Of a stretch of 64,000 nt of DNA, positions 14,553 through 23,255 are shown piece by piece. The notes beneath the pieces were generated by a model. It saw nothing but the letters and a program-made list of their open reading frames with translations, searched no databases and was not told where the DNA came from. The position numbers were made by a program, and so were the translations under genes. Positions within the stretch are counted from its first letter, which is position 1, and every line of letters begins with the position of its first letter. Location: NCBI GenBank assembly GCA_949290515.1, contig CASERZ010000006.1, forward strand, positions 1 through 64,000, given 5' to 3'. This DNA is from an uncultured Christensenella sp. (GTDB lineage Bacteria > Bacillota > Clostridia > Christensenellales > UBA3700).

Positions 14553-15185
14553 ATGATTTCGGAGGCGGTTATAAAGAGGTTACCGAGATATTACAGGCAC
14601 CTCAAACAACTTTCTGACAACGGCGTGGAAAGAGTATCTTCCAACAAAATTGCGAGCGTACTCAATATCACCGCTTCTCAGGTAAGACAGGACCTTTGCA
14701 ATTTCGGCGGTTTCGGTCAGCAGGGATACGGCTACGACGTAGCAAAACTCAAAAACGAACTTGCAGCGATTTTGGGTCTCGATAAAGTATACGACCTCAT
14801 AATAGTTGGCGCGGGCAACATAGGCAGAGCTCTCGCAGGATACAAAGGCTTTAAAGATGACGGATTTTACGTAAGGGCGTTATTCGATATCGACCCCCGT
14901 TGTTCGAGTATAAACGGCATAAAAGTTTATCAGATGGATTTTCTCAAGACATATCTCAATCAGAATCAGGTCGACATAGCTATCATTGCTACGCAAAAGG
15001 ATTCGGCAAAAGAAGTTACAAGCGAACTCATTGCCAACGGAGTTAAGAGTATATGGAACTTTGCTCCCGTCGAACTCGAAGTGCCTGAGGATGTTACGGT
15101 AGAAAACATATCTATGAGCGAGAGTCTTTACGTGCTCAGTTACCGTAGCAAGACGAGAAAGGAAAAGAAAAACAGCGCGCAGTAG
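14553..15185 (+). CDS. rex: Redox-sensing transcriptional repressor Rex
   Basis: A 210-aa repressor that senses the NADH/NAD+ ratio and controls fermentation and hydrogenase genes. The N-terminal winged helix holds VIKRLPRYYRHLKQL and SNKIASVLNITASQVRQDL. The C-terminal Rossmann domain has VGAGNIGRAL and the FDIDP acidic end of the second strand. The start is the ATG at 14553 with AAAGGAGGTG; an earlier in-frame codon would add a hydrophobic stretch lacking any ribosome site. The Rex-like boxes before hydCBA make the hydrogenase operon a likely target. Confidence 0.95.
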   Translation: MISEAVIKRLPRYYRHLKQLSDNGVERVSSNKIASVLNITASQVRQDLCNFGGFGQQGYGYDVAKLKNELAAILGLDKVYDLIIVGAGNIGRALAGYKGFKDDGFYVRALFDIDPRCSSINGIKVYQMDFLKTYLNQNQVDIAIIATQKDSAKEVTSELIANGVKSIWNFAPVELEVPEDVTVENISMSESLYVLSYRSKTRKEKKNSAQ

Positions 15186-15259
15186 CGTTTTGCCGTTCTG
15201 TCGAAAAGGACGGTATAAAATCAAGAATATAAAGATGCCTTGACAGGCGCGGAGGATAT

Positions 15260-15733
15260 ATGGCAAAAGAATACGTAATGACACAGGAAGGTTACGACAA
15301 TCTCAAAAACAAGCTCGAGCATCTCATCAACGTAGACAGAATCGAGGCTAGCGAGAGAATAAAGAAAGCAAGAGAATACGGCGATTTGTCGGAAAACTCT
15401 GAATACGATGCGGCAAAGGACCATCAGGCTAAGGTAGAATCGGAAATCATTATCATACAGGACCAGCTCGACCACGCAAAAATTATCGCTGAGACTAGCG
15501 GTAAGCCCAGCACGGTAATGCTCGGTTGCACCGTAAAAATCAAGGACCTTGACGAAAACGAAGAACTCGAATATACAATCGTAGGCACGACCGAAGCGTC
15601 CATACTCGATGGCAGAATAAGCAACGAGTCTCCTCTTGCGCAGGCAATTCTCGGCAAGAAAGAAAACGACGAAGCTACGGTAAATACCGGTGATTACAGC
15701 TATAAGGTAAAGATTCTTAAGATAAGCAAATAA
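15260..15733 (+). CDS. greA: Transcription elongation factor GreA
   Basis: A 157-aa cleavage factor that rescues backtracked RNA polymerase. The N-terminal coiled coil contains AREYGDLSENSEYDAAKDHQ, whose acidic tip (D and E) enters the polymerase channel. The C-terminal FKBP-like domain contains GCTVKIKDLDENEELEYTIV and ISNESPLAQAILGKK. RBS GCGGAGG. It follows rex by 74 bp and is closed by a terminator. Confidence 0.96.
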   Translation: MAKEYVMTQEGYDNLKNKLEHLINVDRIEASERIKKAREYGDLSENSEYDAAKDHQAKVESEIIIIQDQLDHAKIIAETSGKPSTVMLGCTVKIKDLDENEELEYTIVGTTEASILDGRISNESPLAQAILGKKENDEATVNTGDYSYKVKILKISK

Positions 15734-15750
15734 TCCAAAGGACAAAACGA

Positions 15751-15776
15751 GGGCGACCTTAGCGGTCGCCCTTTTA
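15751..15776 (+). terminator. Terminator after greA
   Basis: GGGCGACC and GGTCGCCC (15751-15771) with TTTTA. Confidence 0.85.
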
Positions 15777-15792
15777 CTAGACGGAGAAAACT

Positions 15793-17055
15793 ATGGCAAG
15801 ACCCCTTTATGACAGAATACAAGAGTATCGCACGCTGACGCGCGCTAGGTTTTGTATGCCCGGACACAGCGGAAAGGAGAGTGACGGACTGTACGCTTGT
15901 GCGTCTTATGACTGGACTGAGGTAAAGGGACTTGACAATCTTTTGGAGAGCGAAGAGGTAATTGCAAAAAGCGAGGGATTGCTCGCGAAAGATTACGGCT
16001 ACGATTATGCGCTTATGCTGACTTGCGGAGCGACGAGCTGTATGCAAATCGCGCTCAACGCCGTTAAGGAAAGAGAGGGCAGAATAATCGCGGTAGGGGA
16101 TATGCACAAATCTTTCTGGAGCGCGTGCTCTCTCTTCGGAGTGAAAGCTCAGGCAGTTGATTGTATACAAAACGCAGACCTGACAAGCGGGAGTATAAAC
16201 GCGTTTTTCGTTACGTCTCCCGACTACTTCGGGAACACTAAAGACTTGAAGCTTCTTTCGGAAAAGGCGCGCGAAGTCGGAGCGTTGCTCATTGTTGACG
16301 AAGCGCACGCCGCGCACTATCCTTATTCGCGGCTTCTTCCCGACAATGCGTCAAAATATGCAGATATAGCTATAGAGGGTATGCACAAGACCTTGCCCGT
16401 ATACGGCGGGGGCGCGCTTTTGTGCGTCAACGGCAATTCGCTGTACGAAAAATGCAGACAGTATCGTGCGCTTATACATTCGACTTCACCCGACTATCTG
16501 GTAATGGCAAGCATTGATTTTGCCGCCGACGAAATGCGAAGAGAAGGGCAAAACTTATACCGACGGGTAAAGCAAGCTACGGACGAATTCGCCCGCTCGC
16601 TTAAAAAAGGCAAAGTCGTTAAAACCGACGATTTTTCAAGAGTTGTCATCGAATTTAAAGGTAAGGACTGTTACGCGCTCAGCGACGCGCTGGCAGAGGT
16701 GGGAATTTTTGTCGAAGCCGCTTACGGAGACAGGCTGATACTTATCGTTACGCCCTATAATTGCGACAAACTCCGAGTATTGTCAGAGGAGCTTGACAAG
16801 ACAGAGTTGCAAGACGGGGAAAATCCTGTTTTGCCCGTACTTAAGACTTGCGACGTAACGGGCAGAGAAAGCGAATTGATTCGTATTGACGAAGCCGAGG
16901 GAAGAATAAGCGCGTGCGAAATAGGGCTTTATCCTCCCGGGGTACCAGCGATAAAGAGAGGGAATTTGATTGACACAAGCGCAATCGCTTTTATAAAAAA
17001 ATACCGTAACAGACTTTTTGGGCTTGCTAGCGGCCGCATAGCTGTGATAAAATAG
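15793..17055 (+). CDS. PLP-dependent Orn/Lys/Arg-type decarboxylase
   Basis: A 420-aa fold-type I PLP enzyme of the YaaO/SpeA group. FCMPGHSGK at the start is the family's conserved glycine-rich opening, VDEAHAAHY carries the PLP-binding Asp and His, and IEGMHKTLPVYGGGALL contains the Schiff-base Lys. It is shorter than the 480-aa relatives, with a trimmed C-terminal domain (GVPAIKRGN is retained). Substrate (ornithine, lysine, arginine or another) is not determined. In many Firmicutes this gene stands upstream of tmk and holB, as here, so the neighbourhood supports the family but not the substrate. Confidence 0.87.
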   Translation: MARPLYDRIQEYRTLTRARFCMPGHSGKESDGLYACASYDWTEVKGLDNLLESEEVIAKSEGLLAKDYGYDYALMLTCGATSCMQIALNAVKEREGRIIAVGDMHKSFWSACSLFGVKAQAVDCIQNADLTSGSINAFFVTSPDYFGNTKDLKLLSEKAREVGALLIVDEAHAAHYPYSRLLPDNASKYADIAIEGMHKTLPVYGGGALLCVNGNSLYEKCRQYRALIHSTSPDYLVMASIDFAADEMRREGQNLYRRVKQATDEFARSLKKGKVVKTDDFSRVVIEFKGKDCYALSDALAEVGIFVEAAYGDRLILIVTPYNCDKLRVLSEELDKTELQDGENPVLPVLKTCDVTGRESELIRIDEAEGRISACEIGLYPPGVPAIKRGNLIDTSAIAFIKKYRNRLFGLASGRIAVIK

Positions 17056-17071
17056 AATACAGGGAAATAAT

Positions 17072-17698
17072 ATGAAAGGAAAATTCGTTACTTTCGAAGG
17101 CGGCGAGGGAGTAGGTAAAACCACTCAGCTCGCTATGATAAAAAAATATCTTTCCGAAGAGGGAAAAGACGCGGTCTTTCTCAGAGAGCCGGGCGGCAAT
17201 GCCGTGTCCGAGAGAATACGCGCGGTAATCCTCGACAGACAAAACGCGGATATGACGGGTATGTGCGAAGCTTTGCTTTACAGCGCGTCGCGCGCCCAGC
17301 TTGTCGAGTCAGTGATAAGACCCGCGCTCGAAGAGGGAAAAATCGTGGTGTGCGACAGATTTACCGACTCCACTTTTGCCTATCAGGGAGTTGCGAGAGG
17401 TTTAGGCGCGGATAAAATAGATATGCTCAACTCTCTTGCGTGCGGTGACATTGTCCCCGACTTGACTGTTTTTCTCGACCTGCCTCCTCAGCAGGCTTTC
17501 GAGCGCAAAGGCGGTGCGGACAAGGACGACAGACTTGAGCAGGAAGGAATGGAATTTCATAAAAAAGTTTACCAAGGATACAAGCTTGCGCTCCGAAAGT
17601 ATCCAGACAGAATAGTCGACGTGGATTGCAGTAAGGACGCGGACAGCGTACACAGACAAATCGTCAGGATTTTTAAAGAGAGAGGAATCGTGGAATGA
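17072..17698 (+). CDS. tmk: Thymidylate kinase
   Basis: A 208-aa kinase that converts dTMP to dTDP. The P-loop is FEGGEGVGKTTQ, the DRX motif CDRFTDSTFAYQG, and the lid region follows LPPQQAFERKGGADKDDRLE. It overlaps holB by 4 bp. The product length matches the family. Confidence 0.95.
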   Translation: MKGKFVTFEGGEGVGKTTQLAMIKKYLSEEGKDAVFLREPGGNAVSERIRAVILDRQNADMTGMCEALLYSASRAQLVESVIRPALEEGKIVVCDRFTDSTFAYQGVARGLGADKIDMLNSLACGDIVPDLTVFLDLPPQQAFERKGGADKDDRLEQEGMEFHKKVYQGYKLALRKYPDRIVDVDCSKDADSVHRQIVRIFKERGIVE

Positions 17699-18651
17699 TA
17701 AAGTACCGTTCTCTTCTCGAAATTACCAAGCCGTACAGAGTGGTCGAATCGGACGTCGCAGAAGGCAAAATAAACCATTGCTATATGCTCACGGGCGACG
17801 ATAAGGTTGCAATAGACGGATTGATTACTCTTATGAGCGAAAAGATTCTCTGCGACAAAGGCGGTTGCGGAGAGTGTGCGACTTGTATGAAAATCGAGGA
17901 CGGCAATCACGAAGACGTGTTTGAGCCTAAAAACCTCAAGGCGGAGGGTATAAGAGAATTCGTCGAGCAGGTATATATAAAGCCCAACGGTAAATACAAA
18001 ATAATGATTATTCGCGAGCTGGACAAGGTTGACGCCAAAGTGCAGAACTTTTTGCTCAAAAGTCTCGAAGAGCCTGTCGACAACGTAGTATTTTTGTTGG
18101 GAGCGGAAAAGCAGACCGCAGTACTCGAAACGATAAAATCGCGTAGTAAAAAACTTGCCGTGCTTCCCTTTTCGAGATACGCGCTCGAGGATTATTTTGC
18201 AAAGCGTACACAGGAGTATCCTAACCGCGCGCTTGTCAAAGAGTCGGTAGACTGTTGTCTGGGTAGTCTTACGCGTTGCGAGGAGCTGCTCAAGGACGAG
18301 GAGTACGCGAGCGATTTGACAAACGTGATATTCGTACTTAAAGATATGACTTCTACCAAGGACAATCTCAGAATGCAGCAAAGACTGGGCATAGCCGACG
18401 GAAAGCTTGCGAGGTATCTCGATATGATGCAGCTTATCGCGGGAGTATTGCTCAAAAAAGCGGCGGGCATAAGAGTGGACGGATTCGAAAAGGTCAATTG
18501 CTTGAAAGACGTTTTCAATATACCCGCGCTTGTCAACTTCAACTCTCTCATTATAGAAGCAAAAAGCAAGCTGGAGAGCAATTGCAAGGAGAGTTATGTG
18601 CTTGACAATTTATTTATCAAACTAATGGAGGTAAAATACCTATGCCGATGA
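17695..18651 (+). CDS. holB: DNA polymerase III delta' subunit
   Basis: A 318-aa clamp-loader subunit. Near residues 60-75 CGECATC, preceded by CDKGG, forms the zinc module. PNGKYKIMII, VDAKVQNFLLKSLEEPVDNVVFLL and RSKKLAVLPFSR are the conserved AAA+ core with the sensor and the SRx-type arginine motif. Delta' lacks a working P-loop, and here the P-loop region is degenerate (TGDDKVAID). Its 3' end overlaps the yaaT start by 10 bp. Confidence 0.9.
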   Translation: MIKYRSLLEITKPYRVVESDVAEGKINHCYMLTGDDKVAIDGLITLMSEKILCDKGGCGECATCMKIEDGNHEDVFEPKNLKAEGIREFVEQVYIKPNGKYKIMIIRELDKVDAKVQNFLLKSLEEPVDNVVFLLGAEKQTAVLETIKSRSKKLAVLPFSRYALEDYFAKRTQEYPNRALVKESVDCCLGSLTRCEELLKDEEYASDLTNVIFVLKDMTSTKDNLRMQQRLGIADGKLARYLDMMQLIAGVLLKKAAGIRVDGFEKVNCLKDVFNIPALVNFNSLIIEAKSKLESNCKESYVLDNLFIKLMEVKYLCR

Positions 18652-19529
18652 TAGTAGGCGTAAAATTCGGGACAGGATGCAAACAGTATTATTTTGACCC
18701 GTTGAATATAACTTTTAAAGAGGGGGACGGCGTAATCGTAGAGACGGTGCGCGGACTGGAATTTGCGCGCATAAGTCAAGCCAACACTCAGGTGCCCGAC
18801 GAGGAGATAAAAGTACCTCTCAAACCAGTAGTGCGCAAGGCTACCGAAGAGGACGAGGCGAGAGCAAAGGAAAACTTCGAGAAGAAAGCGGGCGCGCTAA
18901 AGCTGTGTCAGAAACATATCGACAGGCATAAACTGAAAATGAAACTCGTCGACGCTGAATACACCTTTGACCGTTCCAAAATCATATTCAGTTTTACTGC
19001 GGACGGCAGAGTGGATTTCAGAGAGCTTGTCAAGGACCTTGCGGGCGAGATGCGTATGCGAATCGAGCTCAGACAGATATACGAGAGGGACGATATTAAG
19101 CTGCGCGGCGCAATGGGTATATGCGGAAGAGAGTGTTGCTGTATAAGACATCTTGCCGACTACGAAAAGGCGACCGTAAAGATGGCTAAAAATCAGAATT
19201 TGTCGCTCAATCCCACAAAGGTCAGCGGTATGTGCGGCAAGCTTATGTGCTGTCTTAAGTACGAAAACGATTTTTACGTAGAGGTGGGCAAGCGTATGCC
19301 CAAAGTCGGCTCTACCGTCAAATTGCAGGACGGTACGGCAAGAGTCGACGAAGTGGACATTCTCAAGGAGCGTATCAAAGTTACTCTCGAGAAAGAGGAC
19401 GGAGTGGAGCAGAGATATTGCAATATAGGAGAATTCGAGTTGCTTGCACCGCCCAAGAATAACGCACCCAGGAAAAATTTCAACAGAGAGGAAGAGGACG
19501 AAGAGGAACTCAAAAAACTCGAAGATTGA
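18642..19529 (+). CDS. yaaT: PSP1 / YaaT-like protein
   Basis: A 295-aa protein with the PSP1 C-terminal domain. The Cys-rich blocks GICGRECCCIRHLADY and VSGMCGKLMCCLKYEND are diagnostic. In Bacillus, YaaT works with YmcA and YlbF (Y-complex), affecting RNase Y and the phosphorelay. The C-terminal tail is highly acidic. The start at 18642 has GGAGG and lies inside holB. The tmk-holB-yaaT order is conserved in Firmicutes. Confidence 0.92.
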   Translation: MPMIVGVKFGTGCKQYYFDPLNITFKEGDGVIVETVRGLEFARISQANTQVPDEEIKVPLKPVVRKATEEDEARAKENFEKKAGALKLCQKHIDRHKLKMKLVDAEYTFDRSKIIFSFTADGRVDFRELVKDLAGEMRMRIELRQIYERDDIKLRGAMGICGRECCCIRHLADYEKATVKMAKNQNLSLNPTKVSGMCGKLMCCLKYENDFYVEVGKRMPKVGSTVKLQDGTARVDEVDILKERIKVTLEKEDGVEQRYCNIGEFELLAPPKNNAPRKNFNREEEDEEELKKLED

Positions 19530-19537
19530 CATAAAAG

Positions 19538-19571
19538 ACGGTTTACTCTTGTTGCGTAAGCCGTTTTGTTT
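19538..19571 (+). terminator. Terminator after yaaT
   Basis: ACGGTTTAC and GTAAGCCGT with one wobble, then TTTTGTTTT. Confidence 0.75.
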
Positions 19572-19608
19572 TGGAATAGCGCAGAATATACACGGCAGGT
19601 AATAAATT

Positions 19609-20076
19609 ATGGAAAAGACAAACGTAATGCGTCTTTTGGACGTCAAAAAAATTAAATACGAGGGATACGAATATCCCGCCGACATAACGGACGGAGAGAG
19701 TGTGGCGCAAGTGCTCAACGAGCCTGCCGAGCGCGTTTTCAAAACTTTGGTGACGGTTTCCGATAAGCGGGAATATGCCGTTTTTTGCGTGCCCGTGTGC
19801 GCTACTCTTGACTTAAAGCTTGCAGCAAAAGCCGCAGGATTCAAGTCTGTGGCAATGATAAAGCAAAAAGAGCTTGAGCCTCTCACGGGATATATACACG
19901 GCGGGTGTTCTCCGATAGGAATGAAAAAACGCTTTAAAACCTTTATTGACGAAAGCGCGCAGTCTTTTGAATGTATATACGTCAGCGCGGGTAAAGTGGG
20001 AAGACAAATCAAGATATCACCGTCCGACCTTGCAAATTTTGTGGGTGCGCGTTTTACCGCGCTTTGCGATGTTTGA
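19609..20076 (+). CDS. ybaK: Cys-tRNA(Pro)/aminoacyl-tRNA deacylase, YbaK/EbsC family
   Basis: A 155-aa YbaK/ProX-type editing domain that hydrolyses mischarged Cys-tRNA(Pro). The lysine in VFKTLVT, the VCATLDLKLAAKAAG helix and the GYIHGGCSPIGMKKR loop are family hallmarks. It stands alone between two terminators. Confidence 0.92.
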   Translation: MEKTNVMRLLDVKKIKYEGYEYPADITDGESVAQVLNEPAERVFKTLVTVSDKREYAVFCVPVCATLDLKLAAKAAGFKSVAMIKQKELEPLTGYIHGGCSPIGMKKRFKTFIDESAQSFECIYVSAGKVGRQIKISPSDLANFVGARFTALCDV

Positions 20077-20131
20077 TTATGGTTTGACACGTCCGAATTG
20101 AGTGTAGGATTGTATTGATTTACTATAATGT

Positions 20132-20159
20132 TTGCCGCATAAAGTATCTTTGATATAAT
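20132..20159 (+). promoter_or_regulatory. Possible promoter of a short RNA
   Basis: TTGCCG (20132-20137), 16-nt spacer, TATAAT (20154-20159). The terminator begins only about 30 nt after the predicted start. Confidence 0.4.
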
Positions 20160-20165
20160 TTTAAC

Positions 20166-20215
20166 TTGAAAGAGTGGTTTTCTATAGTTAAAGTGCCTTT
20201 ACAGGCACTTTTTTT
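20166..20215 (+). ncRNA. Candidate ~50-nt RNA ending in a strong terminator
   Basis: The region between the TATAAT and the terminator hairpin AAGTGCCT/AGGCACTT (20191-20210) plus seven T bases has no reading frame. It may be a small RNA, or just a terminator for readthrough from ybaK with a chance promoter. Confidence 0.25.
20191..20215 (+). terminator. Rho-independent terminator
   Basis: AAGTGCCT (20191-20198) and AGGCACTT (20203-20210), followed by TTTTT. It would also stop readthrough from ybaK. Confidence 0.85.
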
Positions 20216-20433
20216 AGCTTTTTAGGATATAGAATGATATGAAAATCGCAGCTTGAGACAAAATAGAAAGAGAACAGCGTGGTTCAGAGACAAATATTCT
20301 AAAAATTAATAGACAATCATTGATTATATTTATTCAGTCAAGAATAATTACTGCTTAATATTCCAAGAAGCTGAAAATGCATACTTTAAATACTATGAGT
20401 TATTATACAGTTGTAAAAAAATAAAAATACCAC

Positions 20434-20462
20434 TTTACAAAGGCAAAAGTGTGTGTTACAAT
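20434..20462 (+). promoter_or_regulatory. Promoter of the ferredoxin gene
   Basis: TTTACA (20434-20439), 17-nt spacer, TACAAT (20457-20462). The start codon is 34 nt further on with AAAGGAGAGG between. Confidence 0.7.
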
Positions 20463-20495
20463 AATGTTAGCAAAATATAAAAAGGAGAGGGTAAT

Positions 20496-20666
20496 ATGGC
20501 ATATGTAATTGGTGGCGACTGCATCAAATGCGGTTCTTGTGCAGAAGGTTGTCCCGTTTCGGCTATTTCCGAAGGCGACGAGACCTACATCATCGATGCT
20601 GATACTTGCATTAGTTGTGGTGCTTGTGCGGCAGGTTGTCCTGTTTCTGCAATTTCCGAAGAATAA
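20496..20666 (+). CDS. 2[4Fe-4S] ferredoxin, clostridial type
   Basis: A 56-aa low-potential electron carrier. Two mirror-image cluster motifs, CIKCGSCAEGCPV and CISCGACAAGCPV, each end in SAISE, the classic internal duplication of clostridial ferredoxins. It is the likely redox partner of the hydrogenase encoded at 915-5044 and of pyruvate-ferredoxin-type enzymes elsewhere. AAAGGAGAGG precedes the ATG. It is monocistronic: own promoter and two terminators downstream. Confidence 0.97.
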   Translation: MAYVIGGDCIKCGSCAEGCPVSAISEGDETYIIDADTCISCGACAAGCPVSAISEE

Positions 20667-20676
20667 AAAGCGATAC

Positions 20677-20703
20677 TCAAAAGAGTATAATGTACTCTTT
20701 TGA
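20677..20703 (+). terminator. First terminator after ferredoxin
   Basis: TCAAAAGAGTA (20677-20687) and TACTCTTTTGA (20693-20703), perfect 11-bp stem with T-rich right arm. Confidence 0.7.
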
Positions 20704-20790
20704 ATAAATCGCAAGAGAGGTAATAGCGGTGAAATTCCTTCATAGCGGTTGTCGTAAAGACGGTCGCAGATTTTGTCAAGACAAAAAACC

Positions 20791-20819
20791 ATACGTTCCT
20801 AAGGGGACGTATTTTTTTT
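20791..20819 (+). terminator. Second terminator after ferredoxin
   Basis: ATACGTTCC and GGGACGTAT form the stem, followed by eight T bases. Confidence 0.85.
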
Positions 20820-21000
20820 GCCCTGTTGAGAGTAGTATATCGGTAAAGTGCACGATACTATACCGAATGTGCTATGCCTAGGACTGAATATGCGATACTA
20901 TCGGTTTGACAAAATAAAAATTTCTTATTAAATATGCGCATATCTCTTTTGTTTTAATAATTTTTATGTTAATATATAATAGTATAACTACGGAGGTCAA
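20820..21000 (+). other. Leader region of the pyr operon
   Basis: It contains CGGTA...TACCG (20840-20865) and two copies of GATACTAT, then a TATAAT at about 20974 and ACGGAGG before pyrB. No PyrR-type anti-terminator followed by a terminator was recognised. Confidence 0.4.
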
Positions 21001-21915
21001 ATGAAAAGAGATTTTTTGACTATGGCGGACACGCCCAAAGAGCTTATAGAAAGCTTGCTCGAGCGTGCCGGTTTTATGAAGCAAAACATAGCCTCGGGCA
21101 ATAAGTCGCTCGATATTCTCAAAGGTAAAAGTATGGTTACGCTTTTCTACGAGAATTCCACGCGTACGCGCTGTTCGTTTGAGGACGCGGGAAAATATCT
21201 CGGAGCTAAAGTCGTAGGCATATCCCCCTCGGGCTCCAGCGTGAAAAAAGGCGAAAGCCTTATAGATACGGCGGTTACGCTCGACAAGATGATGACTGAC
21301 GTAATCGTCATACGTCACTCGATAGCCGGTGCGCCTGCGATTATCGCCAAGCATACCAAAGCTTCGGTCGTCAACGGAGGAGACGGTATGCACGCGCATC
21401 CTACGCAGGCGCTTTTGGATATGTATACTATGAGAGAGCGATTCGGACAGATAAAGGGGCTCGAAGTTGCCATCATAGGCGACGTGAAGCATTCGAGAGT
21501 TGCGCAAAGCAATATAGTCGGACTTAGCAAAATGGGCGCAAAAGTCAAGGTATTCGCTCCCAATACGCTCCTTCCGAAAGGTATAGAAAACCAGCCGTGC
21601 AAGGTATGCAAAAACGTCGAAGAAGCATTCAAGGGCAGCGATGTCATAATGGGACTGAGAATACAGCTCGAAAGACAACAAAAAGGACTTTTCCCCAGCA
21701 TCGAAGAATACAATCACTTCTACGGCGTGTCAATGGAGAGAATGGCTATGGCAAACAAGGGCGCGATAGTAATGCACCCCGGACCCGCCAACAGAGGAAT
21801 AGAAGTGGACTGCGACGTACTCGACAGCGAAATGTGTCTTAAAGACGAGCAGGTTACCAACGGAGTAGCGACGCGAATGGCACTTCTCGAATGGGTTACG
21901 GGAAGCCGCGGCTGA
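21001..21915 (+). CDS. pyrB: Aspartate carbamoyltransferase
   Basis: A 304-aa enzyme condensing carbamoyl phosphate and aspartate, the committed step of UMP synthesis. The carbamoyl-phosphate loop is ENSTRTRCSFEDAGKYL, followed by SSVKKGESLIDTAVTL and GDGMHAHPTQALLDMYT. The late MHPGPANRGIEVD is specific for the aspartate rather than the ornithine enzyme. No regulatory pyrI gene follows. It opens a run of pyr genes to 26638. Confidence 0.96.
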   Translation: MKRDFLTMADTPKELIESLLERAGFMKQNIASGNKSLDILKGKSMVTLFYENSTRTRCSFEDAGKYLGAKVVGISPSGSSVKKGESLIDTAVTLDKMMTDVIVIRHSIAGAPAIIAKHTKASVVNGGDGMHAHPTQALLDMYTMRERFGQIKGLEVAIIGDVKHSRVAQSNIVGLSKMGAKVKVFAPNTLLPKGIENQPCKVCKNVEEAFKGSDVIMGLRIQLERQQKGLFPSIEEYNHFYGVSMERMAMANKGAIVMHPGPANRGIEVDCDVLDSEMCLKDEQVTNGVATRMALLEWVTGSRG

Positions 21916-21988
21916 ATAAATGCTAAACAAAACGACTGCATCAACAAGAAAAAGCAAACTTTAACATAAGATTACGAAAGGAGTTAAT

Positions 21989-23239
21989 ATGTCAATACTG
22001 ATTAAAAACGTAACGGTCAACAACCAGCAATGCGACATTGCGATAAAAGGTAACAGAATAGAGAAAATCGCAAAGAATATCGGTGGCAAGTACGATGAAG
22101 TTATCGACGGCGACAAGCTTACGGCTCTGCCCGCGTTTATAGATATGCATACTCATTTGAGAGAGCCTGGATACGAGTACAAGGAAGATATAGAGAGCGG
22201 CAGCCGCGCTGCGGTTGCGGGCGGTTTTTCGACGGTGTGCTGTATGCCCAACACAAAACCCGTTACGGACAACAAATATATAGTCAAATATATCGTTGAC
22301 AGAGCCAAGGAAGTCAACCTCGCAAAAGTATATCCTATCGGCGCGATTACCGTCGGTCTTAAAGGCGAAATGATGGCGGAGATGGGCAAAATGAAAGAAG
22401 CGGGTGCGATAGCTATGAGCGATGACGGACAGCCCGTATCGACGGCTCAGATGATGCGCTTAGCGCTCGAATACGCGAAGGATTACGACCTCTTGCTCTG
22501 CAGTCACTGCGAGGAAAAATCACTCATCAACGAAGGCGTAGTCAACGAGGGGGAAAACGCTACCAAAGCGGGACTTAAGGGTATACCTTCGGCGGCAGAA
22601 GATATTATGATAGCGCGAGATATCATTCTTGCCGAAATGCTGGATACCAAAGTTCATATATGCCACGTCAGCACGGCAAGCGGCGTGCAACTCATCAGAG
22701 AGGCAAAAGCGCGCGGAGTAAAAGTCAGCTGCGAAACCTGTCCTCACTACATTGCGGGTACTGACGAGCTTATTCTCGATTACAATACCTTCAGCAAAGT
22801 AAATCCCCCTATGCGTACGGAAAAGGACAGACAAGCTATTTTCGCAGGACTTGCAGACGGCACTATAGACGTAATTGCTACCGACCACGCGCCTCACAGC
22901 TTAGAGGATAAAAACGTCGAATACAACTACGCGGCCAACGGTATCAGCGGACTTGAAAGCGCGTTTGCGCTCAGCTACACGTATCTCGTCGACAAGGGCG
23001 TAATCACGCTGGACAAGCTTGTCGAGCTTATGAGTAAGCGTCCCGCGGAGCTCTTGGGACTCGAGGCCGGAAAACTCGAAGAAGGCGGACTTGCGGACAT
23101 AACTCTCGTAGACCTTAACAAGGAATATGCGATAGACGCAAAGAGCTTTAAATCCAAAGGAAAGAATACGCCTTTCGACGGCTGGACAGTCAAAGGCAAA
23201 GTCGTAAAGACAATAGTAGAAGGACAAATCAAATACTGA
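21989..23239 (+). CDS. pyrC: Dihydroorotase
   Basis: A 416-aa zinc amidohydrolase that cyclises carbamoyl aspartate. Metal ligands are in DMHTHLREPGYEYKED, HICHVSTASGV (His) and ATDHAPHS (Asp). LCSHCEE carries another His. It is the class I dihydroorotase typical of Firmicutes. AAAGGAGTTAAT precedes the ATG. Confidence 0.96.
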   Translation: MSILIKNVTVNNQQCDIAIKGNRIEKIAKNIGGKYDEVIDGDKLTALPAFIDMHTHLREPGYEYKEDIESGSRAAVAGGFSTVCCMPNTKPVTDNKYIVKYIVDRAKEVNLAKVYPIGAITVGLKGEMMAEMGKMKEAGAIAMSDDGQPVSTAQMMRLALEYAKDYDLLLCSHCEEKSLINEGVVNEGENATKAGLKGIPSAAEDIMIARDIILAEMLDTKVHICHVSTASGVQLIREAKARGVKVSCETCPHYIAGTDELILDYNTFSKVNPPMRTEKDRQAIFAGLADGTIDVIATDHAPHSLEDKNVEYNYAANGISGLESAFALSYTYLVDKGVITLDKLVELMSKRPAELLGLEAGKLEEGGLADITLVDLNKEYAIDAKSFKSKGKNTPFDGWTVKGKVVKTIVEGQIKY

Positions 23240-23255
23240 GAAAGAGGAAAAGAAA

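Larger units (their letters stand above)
20077..20495. other. Intergenic region with a possible short transcript
   Basis: It holds a promoter and terminator pair at 20132-20215 and the ferredoxin promoter at 20434-20462. Between 20216 and 20433 nothing coding was found; the sequence is AT-rich without a ribosome site. Confidence 0.6.

Noticed and set aside
18897-20090. Long minus-strand frame over yaaT and ybaK
   Set aside because: Both plus-strand genes have clear domains; the antisense frame has none.
20712-20880. Possible GTG-initiated peptide after the ferredoxin
   Set aside because: A GAGAGG lies upstream, but the frame reads through a strong terminator and matches nothing known.
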